A stretch of 64,000 nucleotides of DNA from Halomonas salipaludis (GTDB lineage: Bacteria; Pseudomonadota; Gammaproteobacteria; Pseudomonadales; Halomonadaceae), in the NCBI RefSeq assembly GCF_002286975.1, contig NZ_NSKB01000007.1, positions 124,001-188,000 of the forward strand, read 5' to 3'. This document shows positions 33,983 through 45,026 of the stretch, one piece after another. Numbering within the stretch: position 1 is the stretch's first letter; every line of letters begins with the position of its first letter. The notes beneath the pieces were generated by a model. That model did no database searches and had not been told where the DNA came from. It was given only the letters and a program-made list of their open reading frames with translations. The position numbers were made by a program, and so were the translations under genes.

Positions 33983-34924
33983 ATGTCAGCCACACCACGC
34001 CTGATCTATACCGGTCAAGCCATCGTCGATATCGTCATGCGGATCGACCAGCTACCACCACGCGGCGGTGAAGTTGCCGCTGCTAGTGCCGACCTGGCCG
34101 TAGGTGCAGGCTTCAACATCATGGCTGCCGCTCGGCGCCAGGGAATGCAAGTCCTCTATGCTGGCAGCCATGGCCGAGGGACAATGGGTAACCGGGTTCG
34201 GCAGGCGCTTGCGGATGAGCAGATCGACTGCCTGGCGCCAGTAGACGAGCGCCGTGACAGTGGCTTCTGCATTGCCCTAATCGATGCTGACGGCGAGCGA
34301 ACTTTCGTCACCCGGCAGGGGGCCGAAGAGGAGGTCGATGCAAAGCAGCTTTGGGCACTCCGCCTACAGCACGGTGACTGGTTGCATGTCAGCGGCTACA
34401 GCCTGCTCTATGCCGCCAAGGCCGAAGCGCTGCTGAACTGGCTGCAGCAGCTCCCTACCGCCCTATCCGTGGTGTTCGATCCAGGCCCACGACTCGCGTC
34501 CATTCCAGTCGAATACTTGGATAGGCTGCTGCCACGCATCAGCGTTTGGAGCAGCAATGCGGAGGAGACCCGATCCTTCGGTGCCCACCAAGATCTCGAA
34601 GCCGCTCTGCGCACTATCGCTCGGCAGTTGGCACCTGATGCCCTACTAATCGCCCGGGATGGAGCCAATGGCTGCCGTCTTTTGCGCCACGGGGTTTGCC
34701 ATAACATTACGGGATTTCCAGTAGTTGCCGTGGACACCAACGGCGCTGGCGATGCTCATAGCGGAGTACTAATCGCCGGGCTCGCCCATCATCTGCCTGC
34801 TGACGAGGCTTGCCATCGCGCCAATGCCGCGGCAGCTATCGCCGTCTCCCGACATGGACCTGCGATGGCGCCCACACAGCATGAACTGAACGACTTCCTC
34901 ACTGAGCATCACAGTACGTACTGA
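33983..34924 (+). CDS. PfkB-family sugar kinase (YegV-like)
   Basis: A 313-residue ribokinase-fold kinase. The PfkB signature 2, DTNGAGDAHSGVLIAGLA, contains the catalytic base Asp near residue 255, and the N-terminus has the GGEVAAASADLAVGAGFN substrate-binding strand. It should phosphorylate a furanose or nucleoside-like product. The ATG at 33983 is preceded by GGGGAG and begins 4 bp after the glycohydrolase stop, so the two are co-translated. It is the third gene of the regulator operon. The phosphate acceptor is unknown. Confidence 0.87.
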   Translation: MSATPRLIYTGQAIVDIVMRIDQLPPRGGEVAAASADLAVGAGFNIMAAARRQGMQVLYAGSHGRGTMGNRVRQALADEQIDCLAPVDERRDSGFCIALIDADGERTFVTRQGAEEEVDAKQLWALRLQHGDWLHVSGYSLLYAAKAEALLNWLQQLPTALSVVFDPGPRLASIPVEYLDRLLPRISVWSSNAEETRSFGAHQDLEAALRTIARQLAPDALLIARDGANGCRLLRHGVCHNITGFPVVAVDTNGAGDAHSGVLIAGLAHHLPADEACHRANAAAAIAVSRHGPAMAPTQHELNDFLTEHHSTY

Positions 34925-34958
34925 GAAGCTCTAAGCACCTGCAGATCTAGATGCGGCA

Positions 34959-37229
34959 TCAGCCGATCGCCTCCACCGACACCGACCGAGCAGCGGCCAG
35001 GGTGCGACGCACCACCTCCGGAGTGAACGGCGGGCGAGTGAAGCGCACCCCGGTGGCATCGTAGAGGGCATTGGCGATGGCCGGCGCGCCGGGCAAGGAG
35101 GTGGACTCCCCCACCCCCAGCGGTGGCGCCTCGGAGTGCTCGACCAGCATGACATCGATCTCGGGTAGCTCGGAGAAACGCAGGATCGGATAGCCGCCCC
35201 ACTCGCGACTCACCGGCAGGCCATCCTCGAAGGCGACGCGCTCCTTGAGCGTCCGGCTCAACGTCTGGATCACATTGCCATGCACCTGGTGGCGCACGCC
35301 GGCAGGATTGATCATCAGGCCGGCGTCCTGCCCCACGATCAAGCGTTCGATGACGATGCGTCCACTGTCGGGATGCACCTTGAGCTCCACCACCCAAGCC
35401 GCCAGGGCGGCGCCGAAGCCGGGAAACTTGCTGTGCACGTACTGGGCATAGGCCACTCCACGTCCGTGCTGCCAGCCATCGACCACGCGAGGCTGCGAAT
35501 GAGCGACCCGCGGCAGCCAACCCGCGCGCACTGCCACGGCCTCGGTGAGCGCCACCGCCCGGGGATCGCTCAGATGACGCAAGCGAAAGGCCACCGGATC
35601 CTCGCCGGCCAATTGGGCCAGTTCGTCGATATGACTCTCATGGGCAAAGGTATTGGGCATCGCCGAAACGCCACGCAACCAAGAGGCACGCACCAGAGTA
35701 GGCACATCGTCGCAGGCGATCTGACGATGGGAGTAGCGGTAAGGCGGGACCGAGGTACGATCGCCCATCTCGAAGGGGATATCGCTGGGTTTGGCGACGC
35801 CCGTCAGCAGCAGGGCCAGGGTGGGGGCATTGTTGGAGGGGTAGCGGGAGACGAAGCGATAGGCGGCGAGCGTGCCATCGGCATGCACCCCGCCCTCTAC
35901 CTCCATCAGTTGGGCTGCCCCCTTGGGCTCCCAGCCATGCTCCTGCTCACGGGACAGCTGTACCCGTACCGGCCGACCCACCGCCCGGGACAGTAGTGCC
36001 GCATCGGCCCCCACATCATCGGCACAGTTGCGCCCGTAACAGCCGGATGCCTCCATCCGGGTGATGGTGATCACGCCCTCATCGAGTCCCATCAGGCGCG
36101 ACAGGTCGGCACGCAGACTGTGGGGATTCTGGGTGCCGGACCACACCCGCAGTCGCTCGTCACGATAGTCGGCCACCGAGCAGGAGGGGCCGATGGAGCC
36201 ATGCAGTTGGAAAGGCCAGACATAGGTGCGACGGATCCGCTGTGCGGCATCGGCCAGTCCGTTCTCCACGTCCCCCTCCTCCAACAGGGGACGGCGTTGC
36301 GCCGGCAGCTCACGCAGGGCCTGCTCTAGATCGTCGAGCCGGGGGAGCCCCTCCGGCTCGCGCCAGGAGACCTGGAGCCGTTTGGCCGCTGCCACGGCCT
36401 GCTCCTCACGCTCAGCGACCACGCCGACGAAGTCGCCGATCACCACCACCTGGATCAACCCGGGCATGTCGGCCACCGAGGCCTCATCCACACCTACCAG
36501 GCTGGTACCGACGAAGCCGCCACGATCATGGCCGGTATAGGGCGGACGGATCACCCGGCCGTGCAGCATGCCGGGCAGGCGCAGGTCATGCACGAACGTC
36601 AGCTGGCCGGCGACCTTGTCGGGAATGTCCACCCGCGGCGCCGCCCGACCCACCAAGCGGTAGTCGCCCACTGGCTTGAACGGTACCTGATCGGCAAGCG
36701 GCAAGGCGTGGCGCGAGCCCGCCAGCAGTTCGCCGTAACCCACGGCGGGTCGATCACCCGCGACCGGTTGAATGGCACCTTCGGCACAATACAAGCTGCT
36801 GCGCGCCACGCCGAAGTGATCACTGGCCAGGTCGAGCAGATGTTCCCGTGCCTGGGCCGCCGCCCGCCTCAGCGGTTCGGCGGTGATCTGGATGGTGGCG
36901 CTGGCAATGGTGGGCCCCTGGTTGGGCACCTCGAAGGGATGCCCCAGCACCATGGTGACCCGTTCCAAGGCCACATCCAGCTCCTCGGCCACGATCTGGG
37001 CCAGGGCGGTGCGAATGCCAGTCCCCAGATCCACGTGCCCATTGAAGGCCATCACCCCGCCATCGGCGAGTACTGCGATAAAGAGCTCGGGCTCCTTGGG
37101 CACAAAATCGGAATGTGTACCCGGTTGACCCGGCGCCGGTTTAGGAGGGATCACGGGGTCCCGGTAGACCACCAGCATATCGGCGCCATGCAGCAGCGCG
37201 TCTCGATCCGGCAGTGATGTAGGCGCCAT
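34959..37229 (-). CDS. NicB-like molybdopterin hydroxylase large subunit without cytochrome domains
   Basis: A 756-residue molybdenum-cofactor-binding subunit of the xanthine dehydrogenase/isoquinoline oxidoreductase type. Visible features are FNGHVDLGTGIRTALAQ near residues 60-76, PNQGPTIASATIQ near 103, RVIRPPYTG near 245, GCYGRNCADDVGADA, and the catalytic GVGES motif with E708. It should hydroxylate nicotinate at C6 together with the [2Fe-2S] NicA. P. putida NicB carries cytochrome c domains; this protein has none and ends after the molybdopterin part. The ATG at 37229 has GGAGAGG upstream. It is divergent from the NicR-like gene, with a candidate operator between. Assignment to nicotinate is by cluster context. 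Confidence 0.82.
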   Translation of the reverse strand: MAPTSLPDRDALLHGADMLVVYRDPVIPPKPAPGQPGTHSDFVPKEPELFIAVLADGGVMAFNGHVDLGTGIRTALAQIVAEELDVALERVTMVLGHPFEVPNQGPTIASATIQITAEPLRRAAAQAREHLLDLASDHFGVARSSLYCAEGAIQPVAGDRPAVGYGELLAGSRHALPLADQVPFKPVGDYRLVGRAAPRVDIPDKVAGQLTFVHDLRLPGMLHGRVIRPPYTGHDRGGFVGTSLVGVDEASVADMPGLIQVVVIGDFVGVVAEREEQAVAAAKRLQVSWREPEGLPRLDDLEQALRELPAQRRPLLEEGDVENGLADAAQRIRRTYVWPFQLHGSIGPSCSVADYRDERLRVWSGTQNPHSLRADLSRLMGLDEGVITITRMEASGCYGRNCADDVGADAALLSRAVGRPVRVQLSREQEHGWEPKGAAQLMEVEGGVHADGTLAAYRFVSRYPSNNAPTLALLLTGVAKPSDIPFEMGDRTSVPPYRYSHRQIACDDVPTLVRASWLRGVSAMPNTFAHESHIDELAQLAGEDPVAFRLRHLSDPRAVALTEAVAVRAGWLPRVAHSQPRVVDGWQHGRGVAYAQYVHSKFPGFGAALAAWVVELKVHPDSGRIVIERLIVGQDAGLMINPAGVRHQVHGNVIQTLSRTLKERVAFEDGLPVSREWGGYPILRFSELPEIDVMLVEHSEAPPLGVGESTSLPGAPAIANALYDATGVRFTRPPFTPEVVRRTLAAARSVSVEAIG

Positions 37230-37330
37230 ATGAACCTCTCCATTGTTGGCTATTGCCAAGATCATGAGCGAATGCCGGCGTAGCGCAGGCGCTAGTGATC
37301 CCGTCCAGCTTGCCCCAATCTGCGTTTGGT

Positions 37331-37348
37331 TATAGTGTATGCACCATA
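37331..37348. promoter_or_regulatory. Near-palindromic site upstream of the NicR-like gene
   Basis: TATAGTGTATGCACCATA is an 18-bp dyad in which all four mismatches are transition-type. Its core GTATGCACCATAA recurs at the nicC and nicA promoters. It overlaps a TATAGT that could be a -10 box. A MarR dimer site is expected here. Confidence 0.55.
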
Positions 37349-37490
37349 AATAAGCATGGCTTGCTCATCGACTGCAAGCCATACAACGATGGCGTTGACA
37401 CTCGAGTCCGTGGTACTCGGCCTCCGGGGTCATCCTTCCCGCTAGCCACCCGTCAACCCAAGATCGTCGCCAGCAGATCGAGGAGATCCG

Positions 37491-37985
37491 ATGACCCAAG
37501 AGACGTCAGCTCACGCCACCAGCGCCAGCGAGCATCTCTCTCCTGCCGAGCAGGGGTATGACTTCTCGCAACAGGTGGGGCACCTTTTGCGCAAAGCCTA
37601 CCAGCGACATACGGCGATTTTTCAGCGCCACAGCTATGACAAGCAGCTGACTGCCATTCAGTTCGTCACCCTATGCACAGTCATGGAACGCGGCGCGAGT
37701 TCTCTCACCGAGATCGTCAATGCCACCGCAATCGACCCCGCCACCATTCGTGGGGTGATCAAGCGCCTCAAGGCGCGGGAGTGGATCACCCTGACCACCG
37801 ATCCCGGCGACCAACGCAAGGTGATGGTGGTCATCACCGAGGCGGGGGAAACACTGGTGGAGAACATGGTGCCCATCGCCAAGCAGATCAGCGATCAGAC
37901 CATGAGTAACCTCAACCCCGCCGAGCGCATCGCCCTGCTGCACCTACTGGAAAAAATGAACGCCGACCAGCTAAGCGCTGACTAG
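37491..37985 (+). CDS. nicR: MarR-family regulator, NicR-like
   Basis: A 164-residue winged-helix regulator. The HTH lies in SSLTEIVNATAIDPATIRGVIKR and the wing contains TTDPGDQRKVMVVIT, both typical of MarR. It is encoded within the nic cluster and divergent from the NicB-like gene, matching the role of NicR, which represses nic operons in P. putida and is relieved by a pathway intermediate. GAGGAG precedes the ATG. The symbol rests on family plus context; the effector is not shown by the sequence. Confidence 0.82.
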   Translation: MTQETSAHATSASEHLSPAEQGYDFSQQVGHLLRKAYQRHTAIFQRHSYDKQLTAIQFVTLCTVMERGASSLTEIVNATAIDPATIRGVIKRLKAREWITLTTDPGDQRKVMVVITEAGETLVENMVPIAKQISDQTMSNLNPAERIALLHLLEKMNADQLSAD

Positions 37986-37991
37986 GTGGGA

Positions 37992-39491
37992 TCAGCACTC
38001 CCGCTGGCGTATTCGCGTCAAGAGCGGCAGCAACAGCGGCAAGGCTATCGCCATCAATGACATGGCCAGCAGCAGCATGGCAATGGGGCTATTCAGGAAC
38101 ACATCCCATGTGCCTCTTCCCAGGATCAGACTACGGCGAAGATTCTCTTCCAACAGCGGGCCGAGAATCAGCCCGAAGGCGAGTGGCGCGGCGGGCAGCG
38201 ACATCAGATACAACAGATAACCGAGCACCCCGAAGAACAGCATGATATAGACGTCCGCCAGGCTATTGCGGATGGAAAAGGCGCCGATCACACACAGCAG
38301 TGCAATGCCGACCAGCAGCAGATGCGTGGGAATGCGCAAGATCCATGTCATCCAGCGCATCAGCAAGAACCCAAGCAGTAAGGTCAACAGCAACGCAATG
38401 GCAAATCCTGCATAAATGCTGGCCACGAACTCCGGATTCTCGGCGAACAGCATCGGTCCTGGGCGCATGCCATGCATCAGCAGCGAGCCCATCAGCACAG
38501 CGGTAATGGCGTCACCGGGCACGCCCAGCGTCATCATCGGAATCAGCGTGCCGCCGATGCTCGAACTATTCGCGGCTTCCGGCGCCACTACCCCCTCGCC
38601 GGCACCCTTGCCGAAACGCTCGGGGTGACGCGACAAGCGTCTTTCCTGGGCATAGGCGATGGCCACCGCAATCGCCGAACCGGCAGCGGGTATCGCGCCG
38701 ATCAACGCCCCAATCGTGGAGCCTCTAAGCGCAGACTTCCAGTACGAGACGAAACTGCGCAAGGCACCCGATGCGGCATCGAGTGAGGCCGCTACCGGTC
38801 TGGTGGCAGGGCGCGACGCCGGGCCAATATGCTTCATCACCTCCGCCAGGCCAAACAGGCCGATGCACAACGGCACCAACTCTACCCCGCCTTGTAGCAC
38901 GCGACTGCCGAACGTGAAGCGCGGCATGTCCGTCATCAGATCGAACCCAACCATGCCGCAGATCACCCCAAGCGCCCCTACCAACAGGCCACGCACCGTC
39001 GAGCCAGGCGAGGCATAGGCCAATAACACCAAGCCGAACACTGCCACCGCGGTAAACTCGGGGCTACGAAACTGCATGGCCATGGCGGCCATCCATGGCG
39101 CCACCACCATCAGCAGCGCCAACCCCACCAGTCCCCCCAGACTGGAGGCCAGAAGAGCATGACTCAGCGCCAGCTTTGCCTGCCCTGCTTGCGCCATGGG
39201 GTAGCCATCCAGTTGGGTGACAATGGCGCCAGGGGTACCAGGAATATTGATGAGGATGGCCGATATCGAGCCGCCATACACGCTGGCCACGAAGACACTA
39301 AGCAGGAAGAGGATCGCCAACTCGGCCTGCATGCCAAAGCTCAAAGGAAGCAGGATCGCCAGGGCCATGGTCGAGCTGACACCGGGCAGAGCGCCGAGCA
39401 CGATGCCCAGCAGGACCCCACCCAGCGCAAGGGCGATCCCCAGGGGCGAGGCCAGGGTGGCCACGAATGCGGTCAAGGTATCGATGAGCAT
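37992..39491 (-). CDS. tctA: Tripartite tricarboxylate transporter, large membrane subunit TctA
   Basis: A 499-residue inner-membrane protein with about twelve hydrophobic segments. The opening GIALALGGVLLGIVLGALPG and the repeated ALPGVSSTMALAILLPLSFG and GTLIPMMTLGVPGDAITAVL motifs are the two conserved TctA loops. It forms the transport channel with TctB and receives substrate from TctC. It is the last gene of tctCBA, convergent with nicR. Substrates of the family are carboxylates; nicotinate or a related pyridine carboxylate is likely from context. Confidence 0.92.
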   Translation of the reverse strand: MLIDTLTAFVATLASPLGIALALGGVLLGIVLGALPGVSSTMALAILLPLSFGMQAELAILFLLSVFVASVYGGSISAILINIPGTPGAIVTQLDGYPMAQAGQAKLALSHALLASSLGGLVGLALLMVVAPWMAAMAMQFRSPEFTAVAVFGLVLLAYASPGSTVRGLLVGALGVICGMVGFDLMTDMPRFTFGSRVLQGGVELVPLCIGLFGLAEVMKHIGPASRPATRPVAASLDAASGALRSFVSYWKSALRGSTIGALIGAIPAAGSAIAVAIAYAQERRLSRHPERFGKGAGEGVVAPEAANSSSIGGTLIPMMTLGVPGDAITAVLMGSLLMHGMRPGPMLFAENPEFVASIYAGFAIALLLTLLLGFLLMRWMTWILRIPTHLLLVGIALLCVIGAFSIRNSLADVYIMLFFGVLGYLLYLMSLPAAPLAFGLILGPLLEENLRRSLILGRGTWDVFLNSPIAMLLLAMSLMAIALPLLLPLLTRIRQREC

Positions 39492-39504
39492 CGGCTCTCC
39501 TCGC

Positions 39505-40008
39505 TTACAACGGCACGTTGAGCAGCATCACGAACACAAGGTGCAGCAGCGCCCCGATCAGCAGGGCGAAGCACGCCGCATGACCCAACGCACGGCGCAA
39601 GCCCCCACCACGGCGATAGCCAAGCCATGCGAGCCAAGGCGCAGCGAATAGCACGCTGGCGGCAAGGAATCCCAGCCAGTCTGTCAGCACCGGTAATAGG
39701 GCGATCGATGAGATCAGCAGCAGGGCATGCAGGTGATCGCCCGGCATCGCCATGCCGGGAGGGCCCAGCCAGCCACTGCGTGCCCAGTTCACCACCCCTT
39801 TCAGCAGGATGACCGCCCCTCCCAGGCCCACCAGCCCGATGACGATCAACGGCAAGAACGCCGGGCCAGGATCGGGACCGCGCCCCAGAGTAGCCGTCAG
39901 GGCAGTGTCGCGGAGCACGGAGTAGCCCACCACGCCTGCCAGTACACTGAACAGTAAGCCGCAGGCGATATCGCGCCAGGCTTCATGACCGAGATGCCGA
40001 GTCGCCAT
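39505..40008 (-). CDS. tctB: Tripartite tricarboxylate transporter, small membrane subunit TctB
   Basis: A 167-residue membrane protein with four hydrophobic segments, the expected size and topology of TctB. The sequence GRGPDPGPAFLPLIVIGLVG is typical of the family. It lies 13 bp upstream of tctA with GAGGA before its ATG, and downstream of the binding protein gene. Confidence 0.88.
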   Translation of the reverse strand: MATRHLGHEAWRDIACGLLFSVLAGVVGYSVLRDTALTATLGRGPDPGPAFLPLIVIGLVGLGGAVILLKGVVNWARSGWLGPPGMAMPGDHLHALLLISSIALLPVLTDWLGFLAASVLFAAPWLAWLGYRRGGGLRRALGHAACFALLIGALLHLVFVMLLNVPL

Positions 40009-40042
40009 GGATCATTCCTCGCGTGTGAGTGCGGAGCGGTAC

Positions 40043-41014
40043 TCAATCGCTGAGCAGGCCCGACTCTTCGAGGATCGCATGCACTTCACGCGAGCGCTGG
40101 TTGAGATAGGACTCGGTAGCGGCACGCGCCATCGGCGTGATCACCAGGCCTAGCTCGCTGGCCTCCTGCAGGAATCCGTCATCGTTGAGCAGTTCGTAAA
40201 AGAGCTGCTCCAATCGGTCGCGCCGTGCCTCGGGCACGCCTTGCGGCAGGTAGAGCATGAAGAAATCTTCCGCGATGAAGTCAAACCCTTGCTCCTTGAA
40301 TGTCGGCACGTCGGGAGCAAAAGGGTGGCGCTCCTCGGCGGCAACACCGAGCAACCTGACCGCTCCCGCGGCGTGCTGGTCAGCGAGCAGGGGAATCGGC
40401 AAGGTGACAGACATCACCTCACCGGACAGCAGTGCCGATACGGTGGGAGCGTAGCCTTGGTAAGGAATCTTGGTGAGGTCGACATCGAAGCGATTCTCCA
40501 ACATGCTGGCCGCGATGTAGGAGAAACCACCTGGAGAGTCATTGCCGTTGACGATGCCACCGGGCATGTCCCGCAGCAGCTCCAGATACTCCTCTATCGA
40601 CTCGATACCGGTATCGTCACCCACCGCCAGTGATGCCGGCTCGGGACCGATGAACACCAGCGGCTCCAGCTCATCCAGCGGGGTGGCGTTGGGATTCATG
40701 TAACTCTGGGCAATGGCGTGGGTCCCCATCATGCCCACGGTGTATCCGTCTGGCGCGGCATCGGCCACGTGTCTCACACCGGTAGACCCCGCGGCACCGG
40801 TCACATTGGTGACGACCAGCGGCTGAGACATCGCCTCTGGAGCATACTCCGCCATCAGGCGGGCAGCGAGATCATAGGCGCCCCCCGCCGGCCAGGGCAC
40901 GACCAGGGAAACGGGACGGGTGGGAAACTCCTCCGCTACCACTGGGGTGAATACCGCAGCGAGCTGGAAGGTAGCCAAAGCGGCCGCAGCCATCAGGGTA
41001 TGACGGGTTTTCAT
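40043..41014 (-). CDS. tctC: Tripartite tricarboxylate transporter binding protein TctC
   Basis: A 323-residue periplasmic binding protein of the Bug/TctC family. The signal peptide (ALATFQLAAVFTPVVA) is followed by FPTRPVSLVVPWPAGGAYDL, the family's N-terminal motif. Later VTNVTGAAGSTGVRHVADAA and FDFIAEDFFMLYLP also fit. It binds a carboxylate in the periplasm. The ATG at 41014 with GGTGAA is preferred over an upstream TTG. A 259-bp gap separates it from the nicF stop, so tctCBA may have its own promoter. Confidence 0.9.
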   Translation of the reverse strand: MKTRHTLMAAAALATFQLAAVFTPVVAEEFPTRPVSLVVPWPAGGAYDLAARLMAEYAPEAMSQPLVVTNVTGAAGSTGVRHVADAAPDGYTVGMMGTHAIAQSYMNPNATPLDELEPLVFIGPEPASLAVGDDTGIESIEEYLELLRDMPGGIVNGNDSPGGFSYIAASMLENRFDVDLTKIPYQGYAPTVSALLSGEVMSVTLPIPLLADQHAAGAVRLLGVAAEERHPFAPDVPTFKEQGFDFIAEDFFMLYLPQGVPEARRDRLEQLFYELLNDDGFLQEASELGLVITPMARAATESYLNQRSREVHAILEESGLLSD

Positions 41015-41273
41015 TGTTTTCACCAATTGTCAGAAGTCTAAGATTAGGCTTGTTATTGCTCTTCCCGATCACTGGCGTGACGATCGTCAAGTGGCAGCAC
41101 GACATGCCTCGACCAAGCCTCCGGCAGCGCAACATGCGATGCCGTGACAAGGCCACCATCCATGCTGTCTTGGCGAATCTCCTTAGCCCAGCAGGGCTGC
41201 TATCGCTTGTTGTCTCACTTGATATGTCATGGCATCCAGCCACTCTCTACTTGCCTGCCATCCGTCGGCAGGG

Positions 41274-41915
41274 TCATGTCGTCACCAAGGTGGCAAAGAA
41301 CTCGTCCTTGCCGATCACATCACCATACTTGCTGTCGATATCGAACAGGTTGGCCTCGTGGGGCGCAGGGTGGCGGTCGCCCACGCATTCACGCATCACC
41401 ATCACGCGGAAGCCGTGCTGCAGACCATCCACCGCCGTGGCACGGATGCAGCCACTCGTCGAGCACCCCATCAGCACCACGGTATCCACCCCCAAGGCGC
41501 GCAGCGTCGGTGCCAGCGAGGTGCCGAAGAACGCGCTGGGATACTGCTTGGTGATCACCAGCTCCTCCGGTAGCGGCGCCACCTCTGGACAGAATTCGGC
41601 ATGCGGGTTGCCTTCCACCATCGCCTTCATCACCGGCGCCTTCTTCAGCCACACGCCGCCGTCGAGGAAGCGTTCGGGCTGGTAGCGAATGTTGGTGTGT
41701 ATGACCGGTAGCCCGGCGCGACGCGCCTGTGCCAGTGCCTCGGCGGCGTGGGGCATAGCCGCGACCACGCCGGGGGCATAGAGTGGAGCCCCGGGTATGG
41801 TGTAGCCCTGCATGAAGTCGACCACTATCAGGGCGCTCTGCTCACCGAAGCCGATCCGGCTGTCCCATACGCCCTTGTAGTTATCCTGCGCGTCATCGTT
41901 GTGAGGGTTGGACAT
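41274..41915 (-). CDS. nicF: Maleamate amidohydrolase, NicF
   Basis: A 213-residue isochorismatase-fold hydrolase that converts maleamate to maleate and ammonia. The catalytic residues are D33 in LIVVDFMQGY, K123 in TKQYPSAF and C156 in GCSTSGC. Its length and its position next to the maleate isomerase, deformylase and monooxygenase genes match nicF. The ATG at 41915 is 10 bp downstream of the nicE stop, with GAGGA upstream; a longer reading would extend through nicE and is rejected. Cytoplasmic, last gene of the nicCDEF operon. Confidence 0.9.
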   Translation of the reverse strand: MSNPHNDDAQDNYKGVWDSRIGFGEQSALIVVDFMQGYTIPGAPLYAPGVVAAMPHAAEALAQARRAGLPVIHTNIRYQPERFLDGGVWLKKAPVMKAMVEGNPHAEFCPEVAPLPEELVITKQYPSAFFGTSLAPTLRALGVDTVVLMGCSTSGCIRATAVDGLQHGFRVMVMRECVGDRHPAPHEANLFDIDSKYGDVIGKDEFFATLVTT

Positions 41916-41925
41916 CAGGGCGTCC

Positions 41926-42678
41926 TCAGTAAGCGCCGGAGAGCAGGGCGCCAGCACCAGGCACCACGGGCTCGAGATCCAGGGCCTTGAGCATGGCATA
42001 GGTCGTGGCGATGGCCGCAGTGACCACCGGCTTGCCGGTGAGCGCTTCGACCTTAGGGACGGCAGCCAGCGAGGGCATCTGCACGCAAGCAGAGAGTACG
42101 ATGGCGTCCACATCGCCATAGTCGAGGCCGGCAACGATCTCCGGCAGGTTGGCGGGATCGTGGCGCGCCACATCGAGGTTGTTGGGGATCTCAAGGGCTC
42201 GATAGTCGACCACGTCGATCCCTTCCTGGCGGACATAGTCCACCACCATCTCGGTGAGCGGCTTCATGTAGGGCGCTACCACCACCACACGCTTGGCCTT
42301 GAGTACCTCGAGGGCATCCACCAGGGCACCGGCACTGGTGACAACCGGGGTGTCGCAACCGTTTTCCTCGGTGCGGCCACGCAGTCGCTGCTGGGATTCG
42401 CGGTGGTAACCCGGCCCCATGGACATGATCGCCACCAGGCAGGCGTAACCCATCACATCCACTGCCGCGTCGGAGAGCTCCAGGGCACAGCGGTCGGACT
42501 CGGCGTCCATGGCGGCCAGTTCGTCCTTGCTCACCGTCTTCATACGCATGCGGCTGGAGTGGAAGGTAAAGCGTTCGGGACGAATCAACTGTCGTGCCCC
42601 CAGCATGGCCGGGATTTCCGTCTCCATGGTGATATTCGAACTGGGTACGATCTGGCCGATGCGGTATGTCTTGGTCAT
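41926..42678 (-). CDS. nicE: Maleate isomerase, NicE
   Basis: A 250-residue Asp/Glu-racemase-fold enzyme that turns maleate into fumarate, which enters the TCA cycle. The two catalytic cysteines are C80 in GYACLVAIM and C198 in LSACVQMPS, with PSSNITMETE near the N-terminus and IPNNLDVARH in the middle, both matching the family. It lies between nicD and nicF in the expected pathway order. The assignment to maleate isomerase and not arylmalonate decarboxylase rests on the two cysteines and context. Confidence 0.92.
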   Translation of the reverse strand: MTKTYRIGQIVPSSNITMETEIPAMLGARQLIRPERFTFHSSRMRMKTVSKDELAAMDAESDRCALELSDAAVDVMGYACLVAIMSMGPGYHRESQQRLRGRTEENGCDTPVVTSAGALVDALEVLKAKRVVVVAPYMKPLTEMVVDYVRQEGIDVVDYRALEIPNNLDVARHDPANLPEIVAGLDYGDVDAIVLSACVQMPSLAAVPKVEALTGKPVVTAAIATTYAMLKALDLEPVVPGAGALLSGAY

Positions 42679-42693
42679 GGCGCTAGGGCTCCC

Positions 42694-44687
<1,994 letters not shown>

Positions 44688-44819
44688 TCATTGCTCTTGT
44701 TGGCATCTCCCCCAGTGCGCCAGGCAGACCAGCCGTTGCAGGTCTACGCCTCGCCGACTCGCCTAGGGCTCAGCCATACAGGGCCGATCAGGCGAGGAAA
44801 ACCGTAGGAGTAAAAACAA

Positions 44820-44846
44820 CGTATACACCAATAAAAAAAGGGTCAA
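44820..44846 (-). promoter_or_regulatory. Candidate nicC promoter with overlapping operator motif
   Basis: On the minus strand TTGACC (44846-44841) and TATACG (44825-44820) are separated by 15 bp, slightly short for a sigma-70 promoter. The motif GTATACACCAATA (44821-44833 on the plus strand) overlaps the -10 and matches the sites at 37337 and 45027, so repressor binding would block polymerase. Confidence 0.45.
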
Positions 44847-44972
44847 GAATTATTTTTCCAACATACCCCCTGTCAAACGACCAGACAGGCCATAATAGAA
44901 AAATACATAAAAAACTTATAAAACAATTATTTATTATCACACTCAATCACGGATAGAGCAAAAAAACAGCAC

Positions 44973-45002
44973 TTGCAAGAATCGCCACGCCAGTGCTATA
45001 TG
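44973..45002 (+). promoter_or_regulatory. Candidate nicA promoter
   Basis: TTGCAA and TATATG are separated by 18 bp, about 130 bp upstream of the nicA start. Spacing and partial consensus matches make this the best sigma-70 candidate in the gap. Confidence 0.4.
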
Positions 45003-45026
45003 TTGTAGACACTAGGATCTAATAGC

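Noticed and set aside
34959-37229. Considered as an unrelated aldehyde or isoquinoline oxidoreductase
   Set aside because: That family relation is real, but its place beside nicR, the lack of any other intact molybdopterin subunit in the cluster and a nicA without another partner make a nicotinate role more likely. This remains unproven.
41015-41273. Looked for a gene between nicF and tctC
   Set aside because: The open frames here have no SD and extend through nicF in antisense. Only a short AGCCC/GGGCT hairpin is seen. It is most likely the tctCBA promoter region.
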